A DNA stretch of 64,000 nt from Tetraselmis striata (lineage: Eukaryota > Chlorophyta > Chlorodendrophyceae > Chlorodendrales > Chlorodendraceae), in NCBI GenBank assembly GCA_006384855.1, contig VCJN01000109.1, positions 98,398 to 162,397 of the forward strand, written 5' to 3'. Both the position numbers and the translations under genes were made by a program. Shown piece after piece: positions 46,637 through 58,319 of this stretch. Below the pieces are notes generated by a model. It saw nothing but the letters and a program-made list of their open reading frames with translations. It had not been told where the DNA came from and searched no databases. Positions within the stretch are counted from its first letter, which is position 1, and every line of letters starts with the position of its first letter.

Positions 46637-49600
46637 AGAGGTTTGAATTACACGGGGCGAAGTACGACGGGTGCTACCCGATGTTACAAATTCCGCCGTA
46701 CGCGGCTAGGACGCTGCTGCCGTGTGCCCACGTCCATCACCCCTATATGACTCTCCGCGACGCGGCGCTGTCTCCACCTTCTGCCTTTGCGCCAGCTTCC
46801 AGCGAGCGCAACGGCATCGAGACTCTCGCAGTCTCGCAAGGTGACACACGATCACACAACGACGTTCGACACCATCGATCCGCTCATCGCCGCGACCGCG
46901 ATGACGCACCACAGCATGCCGTATTATGGACGACACACGGTTGCCTGACGAGGGGTGCGGTGCAGGCAACGCCGCAAGTTCGACAACTGACACCCCGCTA
47001 GCCTCACTACAATGGTGCAACGGATTCGACTCGATGCCGTTGACGACGAGCTAGACTTCCGCACCTCTTCCATTCAACAACCAACGCCGCAGGAACCTTT
47101 TCACGCGACGCCAGCCGACTGCCTCGAGGGTGACGACGAGGAGGACGACCCTCCCCTCGGTTTGCCTACAAAATCTCCAAGCCACGCGGCGTTCATCAAC
47201 CCGCGCGACTGGATCGACTACATGCCGCGGGCATACGCCGAGTCTATGCCCCGCCCCGTGGGACTCACTAACCCCGGGTTGTGGAACCCACGCAATGACG
47301 AGTGGGGCCGCTACCTCACCGACGAGAAGAACCACGCGACGCGCTGTCGCCACATGCTGTGCTAAGGAGTCTTTACCGCCTCAGTCTGCGCCGCGGCGCT
47401 CACGGACGATGTGGCAATAACGCTTCGCGCGCTACACGTCACCGCTCGCGACACCGCGGACGCCAACAACGTACTCGACTCCGCGATTCGCACGATCGCG
47501 ACATGCGGGCAGGCTGCTGAAGACCGGCTCACCTACCTCCGGCGTTTCAAGTGCAAGAAGGCGCGTACCGGCGAGCCCAGGAGCGAGTCGCCGAGCGTCT
47601 CGTCTACTCCCGCTTCTTCGACACCGCCGCCGCCGAGCGCTCCAGCAATGGCGTCGACGGCCTCCTCGACACCCCGGACGACGACTCTAGGTCAGCCTCC
47701 ACCTGGCGGCCAAGACGCATGCCGCCGCGCAGTTCCAGGGCAGCGGCAGCGGAGGGAGCGGAGGCGGCAGCGGCGGCAACATCCGCATCACGGAGCAAGA
47801 GCGCGCAGAACACGAAGAACGACCGAGCTACCAAGAAGAGGGCGGACAAGAACAAGGACAAAGACAAGATCAAGGGCAAGCCTCTGCCCGGCAACCATGC
47901 GAGGAAGACTACTACCCCGCAGGCCGAGGAGCAGAACCGACGGTGTGCCCCGCCGTTCTGAGTCATGCTACCCAAGTTCAAGCTACATGCGACACCGCGT
48001 GCGGCGGCAACGGCGGCAATGGGAAGACATCGGGGCGAGCGATCAATCCTACGGTGGATCCAGGAGGGCGTCCGGATCTTCTTCCATCACAACCGCCCCC
48101 CAACAAACTTCCACAACGGCATCAACATGCACGACGCTACCCCGACGCAGCTCGCCTTCCTCGAGGGCGAACTTGCCCGCTTCGTGGAGTCCGGCGCGTG
48201 GAGTTTGGCACCTGCCGTAAATGGGTGTCGAGACTCTTTTCAGTGCCCAAGCCCACCGTCAATTAGACAGTGGCGCTGCATCATCGACATACGCGTGCTC
48301 AACTCAAAATGTGTGCGAAAGCGGCTCAAGGTAGAGACCCCACCGGGAGTGCGCCACCTCAGTCACCAAAACGGGAGACTACATGTCCTCCTTCGACCTC
48401 CAAGACGGCTTCTATGCTTTGGGAATTGCAGAGGCGGACCGAGACTACTTCACCGTGGACGTCCGAGGTATGCTCTACATGCTCGCAGGTCTGCCAATGG
48501 GCTGGAGCCTCTCGCCCTATTGCTTCGTCACGCTCACCCAAATATTCATCACCCACTTGCGGAAACCCGAGCCCGAGCCCCCTCGTCGTAGTCTACACAG
48601 CCAACACGGAGCAAGCGCTACCTCCGGCGGACCAGGTGGAGGGGAGCGCACATCCTACTTGCTTACGTGGACGACTTCCTCCTCTTCTCCGCGTCGATGG
48701 AGCACCTCCGTCAGCGGCCCGCCAGCCTCCTCGACGCCTTGGGGCTGCAGCGGAACCCCACAAAGGGCTTTAGGGAGCCCTGCCAGTTCGGCATGCACCT
48801 GGGGGTGGACATCGACTCATCAGCGTCCGGCATGCTCCACGCACCGGCGGATCATTGTTGCCCTGCTGAGTTCTGGTATAAATAAGGACCGGCTCTCCCG
48901 GAAGGCCACCCGGCTCATCGGCCGCGCCACGCAAATCGCCCGGTGGCTCCCGGTGCGCGAGCTGCAGTTACTGGCATGGCAGGCGCAATACCTCTTTCTC
49001 ACGATCCGGCCGTAAGATTTTTCCTGCGGGAGCCTCACTCCGTGGTCGGCGACCGGTGGGGCGGGCGCGTCCGGATGACGCCACAGCTCCGCCGCGACCT
49101 ACAATGGTGGACATCGCTCCCCGGTGAGTCCAACAGCAAGCCTATGCACCGACAGCTCGGGCTACGGCTGGGGCGGGGTGTTGAACGGCATGCTTGAGGC
49201 GCAGGGATTCTGGAGCTTGGCAGACGAGCGCCAACACATCATATGGGAGGAGCTGAAAGCGGTCCGACTTGTAGTGGAAAACTTCCTCCCCCATCTCGCC
49301 GGGCGCGACGTCCTCTTGCACAAGGACAACAAGGCGGTATGTCACGTTCTGTCGAGCCTAACCTCACGCTCGCCCGAGATGGTGGCCGAGCTGCGACGAC
49401 TCTAGTGCTTGCTGGACTACTCGCACGGCATCCACCTGCGCGCCCGGTACATTCCCTCGGCAACGAATGTCTGGGCGGACTGTCTAAGCCTGCACTTCGA
49501 CAACGACGATTGACAACTCGACCCCCTACTGTTCTCGGAATTGGAGAGCCGGTTCGGCCCTCACTCCATCGACCGCTACGCGTCCACCCTCAACACCGTG

Positions 49601-51575
49601 CTCCCACGCTACAACGCGGCGTGGTTGGACCGCCTTACGTGCGAGGCGGCTGACTCGCTGCACCTGCCGGATGCGAAATGGCGCCGAGAAAACAACTGCT
49701 GCAACACACCCTGGCCCTTGCTACCCGACCTCGTGCAATAGATGCAGCAGAGTGGCGTAGCGGCAAGCGTCGTCACGCCGCGATGGGAGGGCAAGGCGTG
49801 GCACCATGCACTCGCCGAGATGGCTGTGGAGGAGCTCACGGTGGCGCCGCACGCCGGCTTGTTCCGGCCGGGGCGGCGGAACGGGCGAGGTATGATCGGC
49901 AAGCCTCACTAACCCGTGATCGTATTCCGCATTCCCTTCCGGCATTGGTCTACCTGCGCCGAGGGGCCGTTAGTGCTACGCTATCCCTATTTCCGGGCAA
50001 CGGCCATCAACTATTGGTTGTACATGCGGCATCAGTACGAACTACCACGGTGAAGTACCGCGTCGAGGTCGCGACCTGTACGACACCAAGCATGGGCGGA
50101 TTCGATGCGCCCGTACATGACACGGGTGCAAGGGTCTGACACCCTGGGCTCCCAAACCCTGGAGCTCCTATCCGATGCGTGGGCACCGGCCACTGCGGCG
50201 TCGTACGCTAGCTGCATGAAGCCATATTTCCGATTCTGCGAGGAGGAGCGGCGACCGGCCCTGGCTGCAGACCCCGGGACTATGGCACGGTACGTCACGT
50301 GGTTGGGCAACCTAGGGACGATCAAGACCTTTAGCTTGCAGCCTTATACATGTCGGCCGTCAATAACTTCTTCAAGGACCACGGCCGGGAGCCGATGGCT
50401 CCATGCAATCTGGTTAGCAAGATCCGCAAGGGCGTTGCGGCGTCACATGTGACGCTACGTACATCCCGACTGATGCGCGGGGTCTCATTGCCCGCGCATG
50501 TGGTGTTGAAAGCCCAAACCCTGGCAAAAGCCCTACGGCTGGAGTTGGGACTTACTTGGGGCACGGACCCGGATACCGTGCACATGGCGCGCGTGGAACT
50601 GTTCTGCGCCAGCTAGCCATTCGTCGTGCTCTGTCTGTTTTCCAGCCGCAGAGGAGCGGGGGTGGAGTGATGTATTGGAGACCTCACGCCCGCCCCCGAC
50701 GGCGGAATCCTCCTATACCATCGTGACCGGAAAGGCCAACGTGCGTGGCGCGGATGCAAGCAAGAAGTCGTTGTGTTAGCTGCCCGCGTCACCGCATGCC
50801 GACATCGCGGAGCTCCTGCACTACTTTGATGCCGCGTGTCAGGTGTTCGCCAGCAGGCGCGTGCCAGCGGCACGATGGGCCATCAGCCAGCGCGAGTCGC
50901 AGGCAAAATGGACGGCGGACACCTCACCTGTTGGTTGCAACTGGTGCGGATTGCCGTGCAAGAGCAGCCCCCCCCCCCCCCCCCCTCCCCCCCGTGCGTG
51001 GGGTTTGCGTGGACGTCCTACTCCCTTCCGGAAGGGGGCCACTGCATATGCGTACGTGATCGGCGTGACGATTTAAAGATCAAGTACTTCGGCGGATGGG
51101 CGATGGATCGAGTCAAGCGTGGTGTTGGACTACATCGACCCAACAGTCTTGCCGTGTCCGGCAATAATGGCACCTCTTTGGCTGGATGACCCCCTGGGGC
51201 GGTCAACTTGCCAGGCTGCCACGCCAAGCAAGTGGCGACATGATGGCAAAACTGCGAGCCCCAGGCTTTGGTAGTGGACATATTGAGAATTACAGAGGTT
51301 TGAATAACACGGGGGCGGCTAAGTACGACGGGTGCTACCGGACCCGACGTTACGAATTTCGCCGTGCGCGGCTAGGACGCTACTGCCGTGTGCCCACGTC
51401 CATCCCTCACCCCTATTTGACGCCCCGTCTCCACCTTTTGCGGGCGCCAGCTTCCAACTAGCGCAACCCACCCTTCCCAACTCTTTCGTGCGTGGTATGG
51501 GGCATGAGCCCATGTACCAAGTGTTGTAAGAGATCTGACATCGTTTTTGCCAAAACTTCGAGCCCCCTGCTTCCC
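46637..51575 (+). mobile_element. Ngaro-type tyrosine-recombinase retroelement, old copy
   Basis: Split direct repeats frame the element: A1 about 46637..46812, B1 about 51244..51268, A2 about 51294..51468, B2 about 51549..51572. A1 and A2 differ at many positions, so the copy is much older than the one at 33.8 kb. Internal parts in order are: a gag-like region (about 47012-47960), reverse transcriptase (about 47965-48900, with the YVDDF catalytic motif near 48665), RNase H (about 49120-49405) and a tyrosine recombinase (about 50100-51190). This order, with no LTRs and no aspartic protease, defines Ngaro. It is broken, with roughly eight to ten apparent breaks. Confidence 0.82.
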
Positions 51576-51579
51576 TGAT

Positions 51580-52319
51580 AAAACCATACAATAATCCATT
51601 TAATTGATATATAATCCATTGTATTACTACAATACAAGGTCAGTGAAAAATCCACCGTCACAATAATATCTTAACTTCTACAGTGCTAACCGCCTCATAG
51701 CCGTTGCGGACTGACTGTCGGGCTGCCGGCGCTTCACCCGATACCCGCGATCACGCCCATCGCCTTGATACCGCGCCGTAGGCTCTCGCACTCGGGCCAA
51801 CCCCGCTCACACTCTCCGACCCCCGTTCATCTGACCACCAAGACTATATGGGATTTTTTGCATTCCAGTCGCCTGGGGGCGCGTGGGCCCGGGCGGAGCG
51901 GGTGGCGCCATCATCGCGGAGGTTCGCCAATACCGCCGCTATACGAGTACATTGTTCCTGTGACCGTTCTAGCTGCTAGTTGGACAAATTGGATTTGAGT
52001 TCCCAGCAGGGTCTGATCTGACCCCTCCAACAGGTGGTCTCGCACGGAGGCGCCGACACGACGTGGAGTTGCTGTCGTGGAGATTGTGTGGCGGCCACGC
52101 TGGCGGCGTTGTCGCCCTGACGTAGCAATGCCGCAGTGGCAGCGCTCCGTTCGGTGCCACGCGCTACCCATCGACCCCCTCTCCGTCATGTGTTTTGTCC
52201 CACAAGTCTGCTTCACGCAGGTAGGCTGGGATGTGCCCCGGATGGCCGGGATGTCTGCACTAGGGTTGATCAGAGGTGGCTCTTTGAAGTTCTAAGGGCA
52301 GTCTGACTGATTTTTGGAA
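51580..52319. other. Spacer before the PDZ-like gene
   Basis: No gene assigned. A short plus-strand frame ending at a GT donor near 52210 (SVMCFVPQVCFTQ) might be a first exon encoding a targeting peptide for the following gene, but the splice phase could not be confirmed. Confidence 0.35.
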
Positions 52320-53441
52320 ATGGAAATAAGCCTAGTTCAGAGGACTCATGCGGAATTCTGCACTTGTGCGAGTGTGCCAGCATCCGTCTTTTGGGCTGTG
52401 CCGAAAAAGCCTGAGGGGGAGTGCCCCGCCGGCGCGCAGGAGTGCCAGGAGCGCGCCGACCGCGAGTTCCTGCTTGCTATTGTGCCAGGGCTGATGCTGG
52501 CGGCAGGGCTGCTGGTCGCGCTTTTCAGGCCTGCGCCCACGGGCGGCAGATTCTTCCAGGATCCATCTAGTCAGATCGTGTTTGAGGCACCGGAGAAAGG
52601 CGATGTTGGCAGGGATGCCAAGGTGGGTGCCTCTCCCCGCCCCCTTGAACTACGACCGCTTGGACGGGCCTGTGACATGCTGCCTCCATCTGATGCAAGC
52701 TGAGGCATGCTCGGGCGGTGGCGGGGATGCCTTGCAGGGGGAGCTCATTTACAAGGTTGTGAGCTACACGCCGTACCCGTGCCAGTCTGACGTGAAGGGG
52801 GAGCGCATCCGGATAGATGTGGGTCCTGTGGGCTCTAGGGAGCCTCGGTGCGCTGCCCTGGCCTGACTGCCCCGAGAGCTCGCACAAGTCCTGGGAGCAT
52901 GTGGGCTGATGCAATCAACTCCCGCCCGCAGGACGTTTGTGTTTGAAAAACTGCTGCCTCATCCCAGCAAGTTGATCAAGGTGACTCTGCCGCGCCCGCT
53001 GGGCATTGTGTTTGAGGAAGACGAACGGAGGCAGCGCGTGGTGGTGGGCAGCTTTGTGGAGGGTGGCCTGGCGGAGCAGGAGTACAAGGTACGCGCCCCC
53101 TGGGCCCATCACAAGCACCCCCTGGCAGTATGCAGGCTGGCTGCAGGTTTAATTGCTGACATTGGGCTGACAAAATTGGGCTGCTGCTCCCGCAGCGCGC
53201 CAAGTTGGACCGCAGCAGGGAGGAAGGGACAGCGCTGCTGGGCGACGTGCTGCGTGCAATTACATGCACCACGCTCATCTATGCGCCTGCGTCCATGTTT
53301 GGCGCTGCAGCACCCATACCCACTATTTCTGTCTACTCCGCGGACCAGCAAAAGTGGCCCAAGGTTGTGACGGCGCTGAAGCGCGGCTCAGTGGCGGATG
53401 GGGAGGTCACTCTTATTTTAGAACGGAGAAGGCAGGATTGA
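52320..53441 (+). CDS. Membrane-anchored PDZ-like domain protein, four exons
   Basis: Exons: 52320..52622, 52738..52847, 52932..53088 and 53196..53441, all phases consistent (0, 2, 0), 271 residues. One hydrophobic segment lies near residues 56-74 (FLLAIVPGLMLAAGLLVAL). The C-terminal half holds a PDZ-like fold: LIKVTLPRPLGIVFEEDE (carboxylate-loop region), VVVGSFVEGGLAEQ and LLGDVLRAITCTT. It ends VSVADGEVTLILERRRQD-like. Small proteins of this type in plants and algae are often plastid-located, but no cleavage site is evident. The true N-terminus may lie in an upstream exon, because CCAG at 52379 could be an acceptor. Role unknown; presumably binds the C-terminus of a membrane partner. Confidence 0.7.
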
Positions 53442-54035
53442 CAGAGCGCTGGCATAGCAGGCACCTTCATGCGCACCTCGCTGAGCCTTCAGTATGTGTG
53501 ATGAGCAACAGCAGAGAAGAACTCAACTCGCAAGCTGATGTTGAGGCATTTCCAGTTGAGCCTTCATACCGCGTGACGCTAACATATTATAAGCATATCA
53601 ATGTGAATGAGAGTATCCTGCAGGGAGGGCGTAACAACGTGTGGCTTTTGGGAGCGTCTGTGGCTATCAGACTTTAGCTTTCGTCAGGAAAAATGTGGGT
53701 TGGGGGCGAGGGGCGGGCACGCTGGGTACGATCGTCTTCGGTTTGCTGGGCGGTGGGGCTGTGGTGAAAACTGACGTTGACAGAGCTTGTGGGCATGATT
53801 TTGGTAGAGTACTACCTGCAAATCAGCCAGCGGTGCTGCGGCCAATAATGGGAAAATGAAGAGGGTTTCATGTCATGCTCGCTTGTGTGGGATTTAGGCA
53901 TCATTTGTGTTTGATAAAGGCTGCTGAGCAGAGCTGAGTGAAACATCTGTGATGGGCACGTTCTGCTCTGAAAATAAGCATGGAAAGCGAGAGCGCATAG
54001 GTTGCTAGCTATCGCTTACTCTAAAGAACTTTATT

Positions 54036-54788
54036 CTAACAGTTGCTACGTGTGTTATTTCCTACGAATTCCTGCGTGTTCGCCGCAGCCAAAAAAGGTA
54101 AACCAGCGCTCGCACAGTTTCCCGAAAGGCGGACGCTCCGAAGGGAAGACGCGTCGCCTCTGGAGGCTGCGACAAATCTCGAATTCGGCGCGAGGGCTTG
54201 GACAGTGGGCTTGTACGCAGCTGAGCAGTCGCTCTCATCCGAGCCGGCCATAGTAATCAAGCCCTCGTCGCTGCCCGTGGGCCCTGACGTCCGAGGGGTC
54301 GGCACGTAGTCTGACGCCGGAGCGCGACGCCGCTTGCGGGTCGCCGTCGATGACGCGGATAAGAGCGCCTCTGCAGAGCCGTCAGGTCGCGCCGCAGGCA
54401 AGCAAACGAGCGGGGCGTCGCAGTCAAGATAATTGTCGGCACTTGCGCCAGTCAAGTCGTCCACGGTCAGATCGCACATCATCTTTTGTACCGCTTCCGC
54501 ACGCGTGCTCCACTGCAGCCGTTCGCGCCCCGCGCGACGCGCCGCCAGGGCTCTCGACGGCGCGCAAAGCCCGTAGCCGTCGCCGTCGCTACCTTGCCGA
54601 CAAGCCCGTCGCATACGAGGATTCGCCCATCCTGCATCTTCGAAGTCGCAGCCATAGCCGCATCCACACTCGCCGGAGAGTGGGTGCTCGGTTGTTGTTC
54701 CGGGCGAGACGCACTCTGAGAGCCGGAGAAGCGCATCTACGCCGTCGTCGCCGCAGCTGGCAGAATCCCAACCGCCGGCACGCGGCAT
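54036..54788 (-). CDS. Orphan intronless ORF, 250 residues
   Basis: A minus-strand frame runs from ATG at 54788 to TAG at 54036 and stays open another 170 bp upstream. It is Ser/Asp/Ala-rich. Features include an early Cys-rich patch (GECGCGYGCDF), a segment TRAEAVQKMMCDLTVDDLTG, and a basic stretch (TRKRRRAP) that could be a nuclear localisation signal. It has no membrane span and no domain I recognise. Codon use is intermediate between proven genes and spacer. Length and composition argue for a real or recently real gene; a mobile-element ORF is the alternative. Confidence 0.42.
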   Translation of the reverse strand: MPRAGGWDSASCGDDGVDALLRLSECVSPGTTTEHPLSGECGCGYGCDFEDAGWANPRMRRACRQGSDGDGYGLCAPSRALAARRAGRERLQWSTRAEAVQKMMCDLTVDDLTGASADNYLDCDAPLVCLPAARPDGSAEALLSASSTATRKRRRAPASDYVPTPRTSGPTGSDEGLITMAGSDESDCSAAYKPTVQALAPNSRFVAASRGDASSLRSVRLSGNCASAGLPFLAAANTQEFVGNNTRSNC

Positions 54789-55029
54789 TTCGACTCGATT
54801 TGGCTGAGTCGTCCTGGGAGCAATGGCATCAGATTGGCAGGTGCTTAGGCCGAGAGCCGTGCTGTCAATAGGAGTGGTGTCACTGGAGGCTGGTAGCAAC
54901 AAGAGTGTCTGTGTGACTGAGCAGAAAAGCGCGGCATGCGCCGACAGCACGGGTCGCGCCAAACAGCGAGCGCTGCGTGCGTGGCGGCCGCCCGGCGAGG
55001 GGTACAGGCACCAGTACTAATGAGCCAGC

Positions 55030-55660
55030 TGTGAAATAATGCGTGGAAATTCGAAATGTATCATCGCTATTGTAGTAATGTACCTGGCTAGCGATATACA
55101 CGTTTCGTGCAGCAGACGCAGATGATGACTTGCGGTGTACTGGTGATCGTACCTGGTATAAAACAGCTGGCATCAACAGACAAAATCCGATATATAATAT
55201 GACGCGACTACCTTACATTACGACGTACATTTATCGCTACATTACTCCACAGTACAGGCTTACTGGTTTGAATTACAAGAAGGGCAGTAACAAATCTGGG
55301 TCTACCGGGTCTAAACAGGTTTACTGGTATAGGCCGGTAATTACTATTAGGGGCCAGTATTCTATAATACAGGGTAGCAAATAATCCGCCGCGGAAAAGC
55401 AGTCGTACAGGTAGCAGCAGATTCACGACTGTAGTCGGTACTACAGATCGACAGACGAAGCGCTCTTAAAACCGGTAACGGTAGCGGTACCGGTACGGTA
55501 GCGGTACCCGTAACGACGACCTATAATCCTTACCTATACCTGTACCCTTTCTGCCAGCAACGACCCCGATGACCCCACTACAATAACGCCCCACCTACCG
55601 TTGCCAGTACATGTAATGGTGTGAATTACAAAAAGGCCAGTAACAAATCCACCGCTAAAA
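55030..55660. other. Spacer with two R1 terminal fragments
   Basis: GAATTACAAGAAGGGCAGTA and the following ACAAATC lie at 55269-55300, and a variant (GAATTACAAAAAGGCCAGTA) at 55622-55667. Tandem GGTACCGGTACGGTAGCGG-type units lie at 55480-55520. No gene. Confidence 0.5.
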
Positions 55661-55667
55661 GCAGTAC

Positions 55668-55882
55668 TGTGAGGGAATGTGCGCTGGTGGTGGCTATTCC
55701 GCTATGGTGGTGGTCAGGTACAGTAGTCTGATTACAGGCCGACAGGCGCCGTGCCTGATATATCAGGCGGCGCGATGTGGCCGACAGGGCGTGGGCGCAG
55801 CCCGTCATCTGACGGGCGCGCGCTACGCGCCTAATGTGCTATGATGATTAGGGCTAGTGAGGGTACATGATATATCCTCACA
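55668..55882 (-). repeat. LTR of the Ty3/gypsy fragment
   Basis: 215 bp bounded by TGTGAGG...CCCTCACA on the minus strand, directly after a G-rich tract (GAGCGGGGTGGAA) of polypurine-tract type. It contains a long GC-rich palindromic stretch around 55800. Only one LTR is present. Confidence 0.6.
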
Positions 55883-57725
55883 TTCCACCCCGCTCTGATG
55901 AATCTGAGTCAACAGATTCACGGTGGGAACCGTTGCGGGTGGCTCGCCTTAGCAGCAATGTATGCTGGTGAGGTCGAGATATTTTTGTATTGTTCCGACA
56001 GCATATAATGTTGCATCAGCGGTGAATACCGCATTGTTTCATAGGGCATCCAATCATCTCCGGTTGCGGGGAAATTGTGGAACCTTACTTTAAATAGCAA
56101 GGCTTTGCCCTTTGCATATAGTCTGGGATATAGTGCCAATTTACAGTCAGTGATGTCCGCAATGATCGGATCATCCGTTCTGCGTGTCTGCCTGCCAATC
56201 AAGGCATTAGGAATATCAGTTTGTGCAGATACGGTGTCCCAGGGTCTCAACTTGGAGACATGAAATACTGGGTGGCACTCAAGCTCAGGTGGTAATTGTA
56301 TTTTGTAGGCCTGAGGATTCACCTGTTCGATGACCTCATATGGTCCTACATATCGTTGTTTGAGCTTGGGACATTTTTGTCCGCGCATAATCATATCGTC
56401 TGTTTTTATCATTATTTTATCACCGATTTGAAATGTGATCGGCTGTTTATTGTTTTTATCATGGTAATGCCTTTGGTATTCTTTGGCAATTATAATATTT
56501 TCATGCACCAGATTGTGTATATCCTGAATTTTCGACAGAATGTCTATTGTTGTCTCTCTCACTCCAGTTTTGGGGTTTACAATATCTATGGGCAACCGAG
56601 GATGGAAGCCATATATTGCCTGGAATGGAGTAAACTTTGTTGTCGATGATTCTGTGTTATTGTAATTGAACTCAGCGAGTGACAGGTAGTTTACCCAGTC
56701 CTGCTGGTTATTGTAGCAGAAAGCTCGTAGCAACTGCTCAATTATTTTGTTCAATATTTCAGTCAGTCCATCTATCAGTCTGCGGATGATAAGCAGTACC
56801 GAGGTTCAATGTTGTACCAAGCTGTTTGAACAGTTCTTGGAAATATGATGATGTATATTTTGTGTCCCGGTCTCCTTCCATGCAGGTACTGAGACCGTGG
56901 GGAGTTTGTATATGTTTTTAATGTATAATTGTGCCAATTCAGGAGCCGTGATGGCTTTTTGGCAGGGTACAAAGTGAGCCTGCTTTGTGAATAAATCCAC
57001 AAAAGTGGCAATACAGTCATAACCATCCACTGATGGTAAATTTGTGATAAAGTCAAGACTGAAATATTCCCATGGTACAGTAGGTGTTGGCAGTGGTTGT
57101 AAAGCCGCTGCCGGAGCCTGTGTATGCTGCTTTGTCAGCTTATAGACTTTACAGTTTCGGATATATGTTTTTATGTCTTGGTGCATGTGCGGCCAGCAAA
57201 AATTTCTTTTGATCAATTTCTCGGTTCTGAGAATACCGTTATGGCCAGCCGTCTTAATATCACGATGTTCTTTGATGATGCTCTTTTCGAGCTCATCATC
57301 TGCAGGAATATATATTTTATCAGCTACCATATACAATTCAGTATAGTGGTCATATCGTACTCCAGGGGGTAGCTTGTCTTTGTTCAGTTTTGGGTCCTGC
57401 ATATATTTTAGTTTTATATTGTTGAGGAATTGTTTATCCAACTGTATCGAGACAGTGGTAAGATTGAGCCATTCAGTGATGTGCTCCAGATCCTCTTCAA
57501 AGGTCTGCATATAGTATGCATCCAATGATGCCTTCAGATCTTTTAGAGCTGGTCTCCTGCTCAGTGCATCTGCCATATTTTGAGATCCTTTTTTATAGAC
57601 AATGTCCATGTTGTCCATATATGGTGATATAATTTGGGACCAGCCAGCATGTTTTCTGCTGAGCTTTTCTTGTGTCGGCAGATGACGGAGGGTGGTATGG
57701 TCAGTGACTACCACTGTGAGATTCA
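55668..57725 (-). mobile_element. Ty3/gypsy retrotransposon fragment, AT-rich
   Basis: On the minus strand: the end of the RNase H domain and the integrase (about 56806..57714) and the integrase C-terminal part (about 55918..56754), followed by a polypurine-like stretch and one LTR at 55668..55882. The LTR starts TGTGAGG and ends CCCTCACA (inverted tips). The 5' part of the element (gag, protease, most of reverse transcriptase, other LTR) is absent beyond 57725, so the copy is truncated, and the remaining part shows one or two apparent breaks. The coding part is strikingly AT-rich and uses A/T-ending codons, unlike every host gene in the window. The LTR begins inside an R1 terminal fragment, showing a nested insertion. 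Confidence 0.8.
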
Positions 57726-58319
57726 GATGTGACGTAAATGTGCCCTACTGGTGACGAACGACGACATACGGGGACGATACGGGACGGACGAGGGACGTGG
57801 ATTTCATACCCAGTAGCGACGACTATCGCGCGCGACCTGTAAAGTACTATATGAATTTCTCGTTTCCATAATTTCATCAAATTGATATGCGCACGCGGGC
57901 TCGCGTGTCGCCCTCCGACGCGGAGCACCCGGGCTAAGTACAGGCGGATGTACGCACTCATTGCACATCGCCGCACATCGCTGACCGCACATCGCTGACC
58001 GCTGACCCCGCGGTGTGCCGCGATGTGCGGCACGACGGGCGGAGGTGTGGGCGGATGTAGGTGGTACGGTAGGTGGTAGGCGGTAGGTGGTGTTCGTAGG
58101 TGCGCGTTTTAATGCAGCCGCCCTAACTGCTGATGATTGTGTAACGCCCCAGCACGCGCATGAAGTATGGGGTCGCCTCACGGTCACCGCCGCTCACCGT
58201 TGAATCAAGCGCGGACAGCCGCGCACTCGCATCTGTGTTGCCTGCCGGTGGTGGGTTACATCCACCCCAACTCTCAACCCCCCCCCCCCCCCCCCCGCCC
58301 CTCGCGCGCGGCAGCAGGC
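57726..58319. other. Spacer with short repeats
   Basis: CGCACATCGCTGACCGCACATCGC-type repeats and an opposed GCGATGTGCGGCAC lie at 57955-58035 and could form a hairpin. AGGTGG repeats follow at 58040-58100. A C tract lies at 58279-58296. No gene. Confidence 0.45.
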
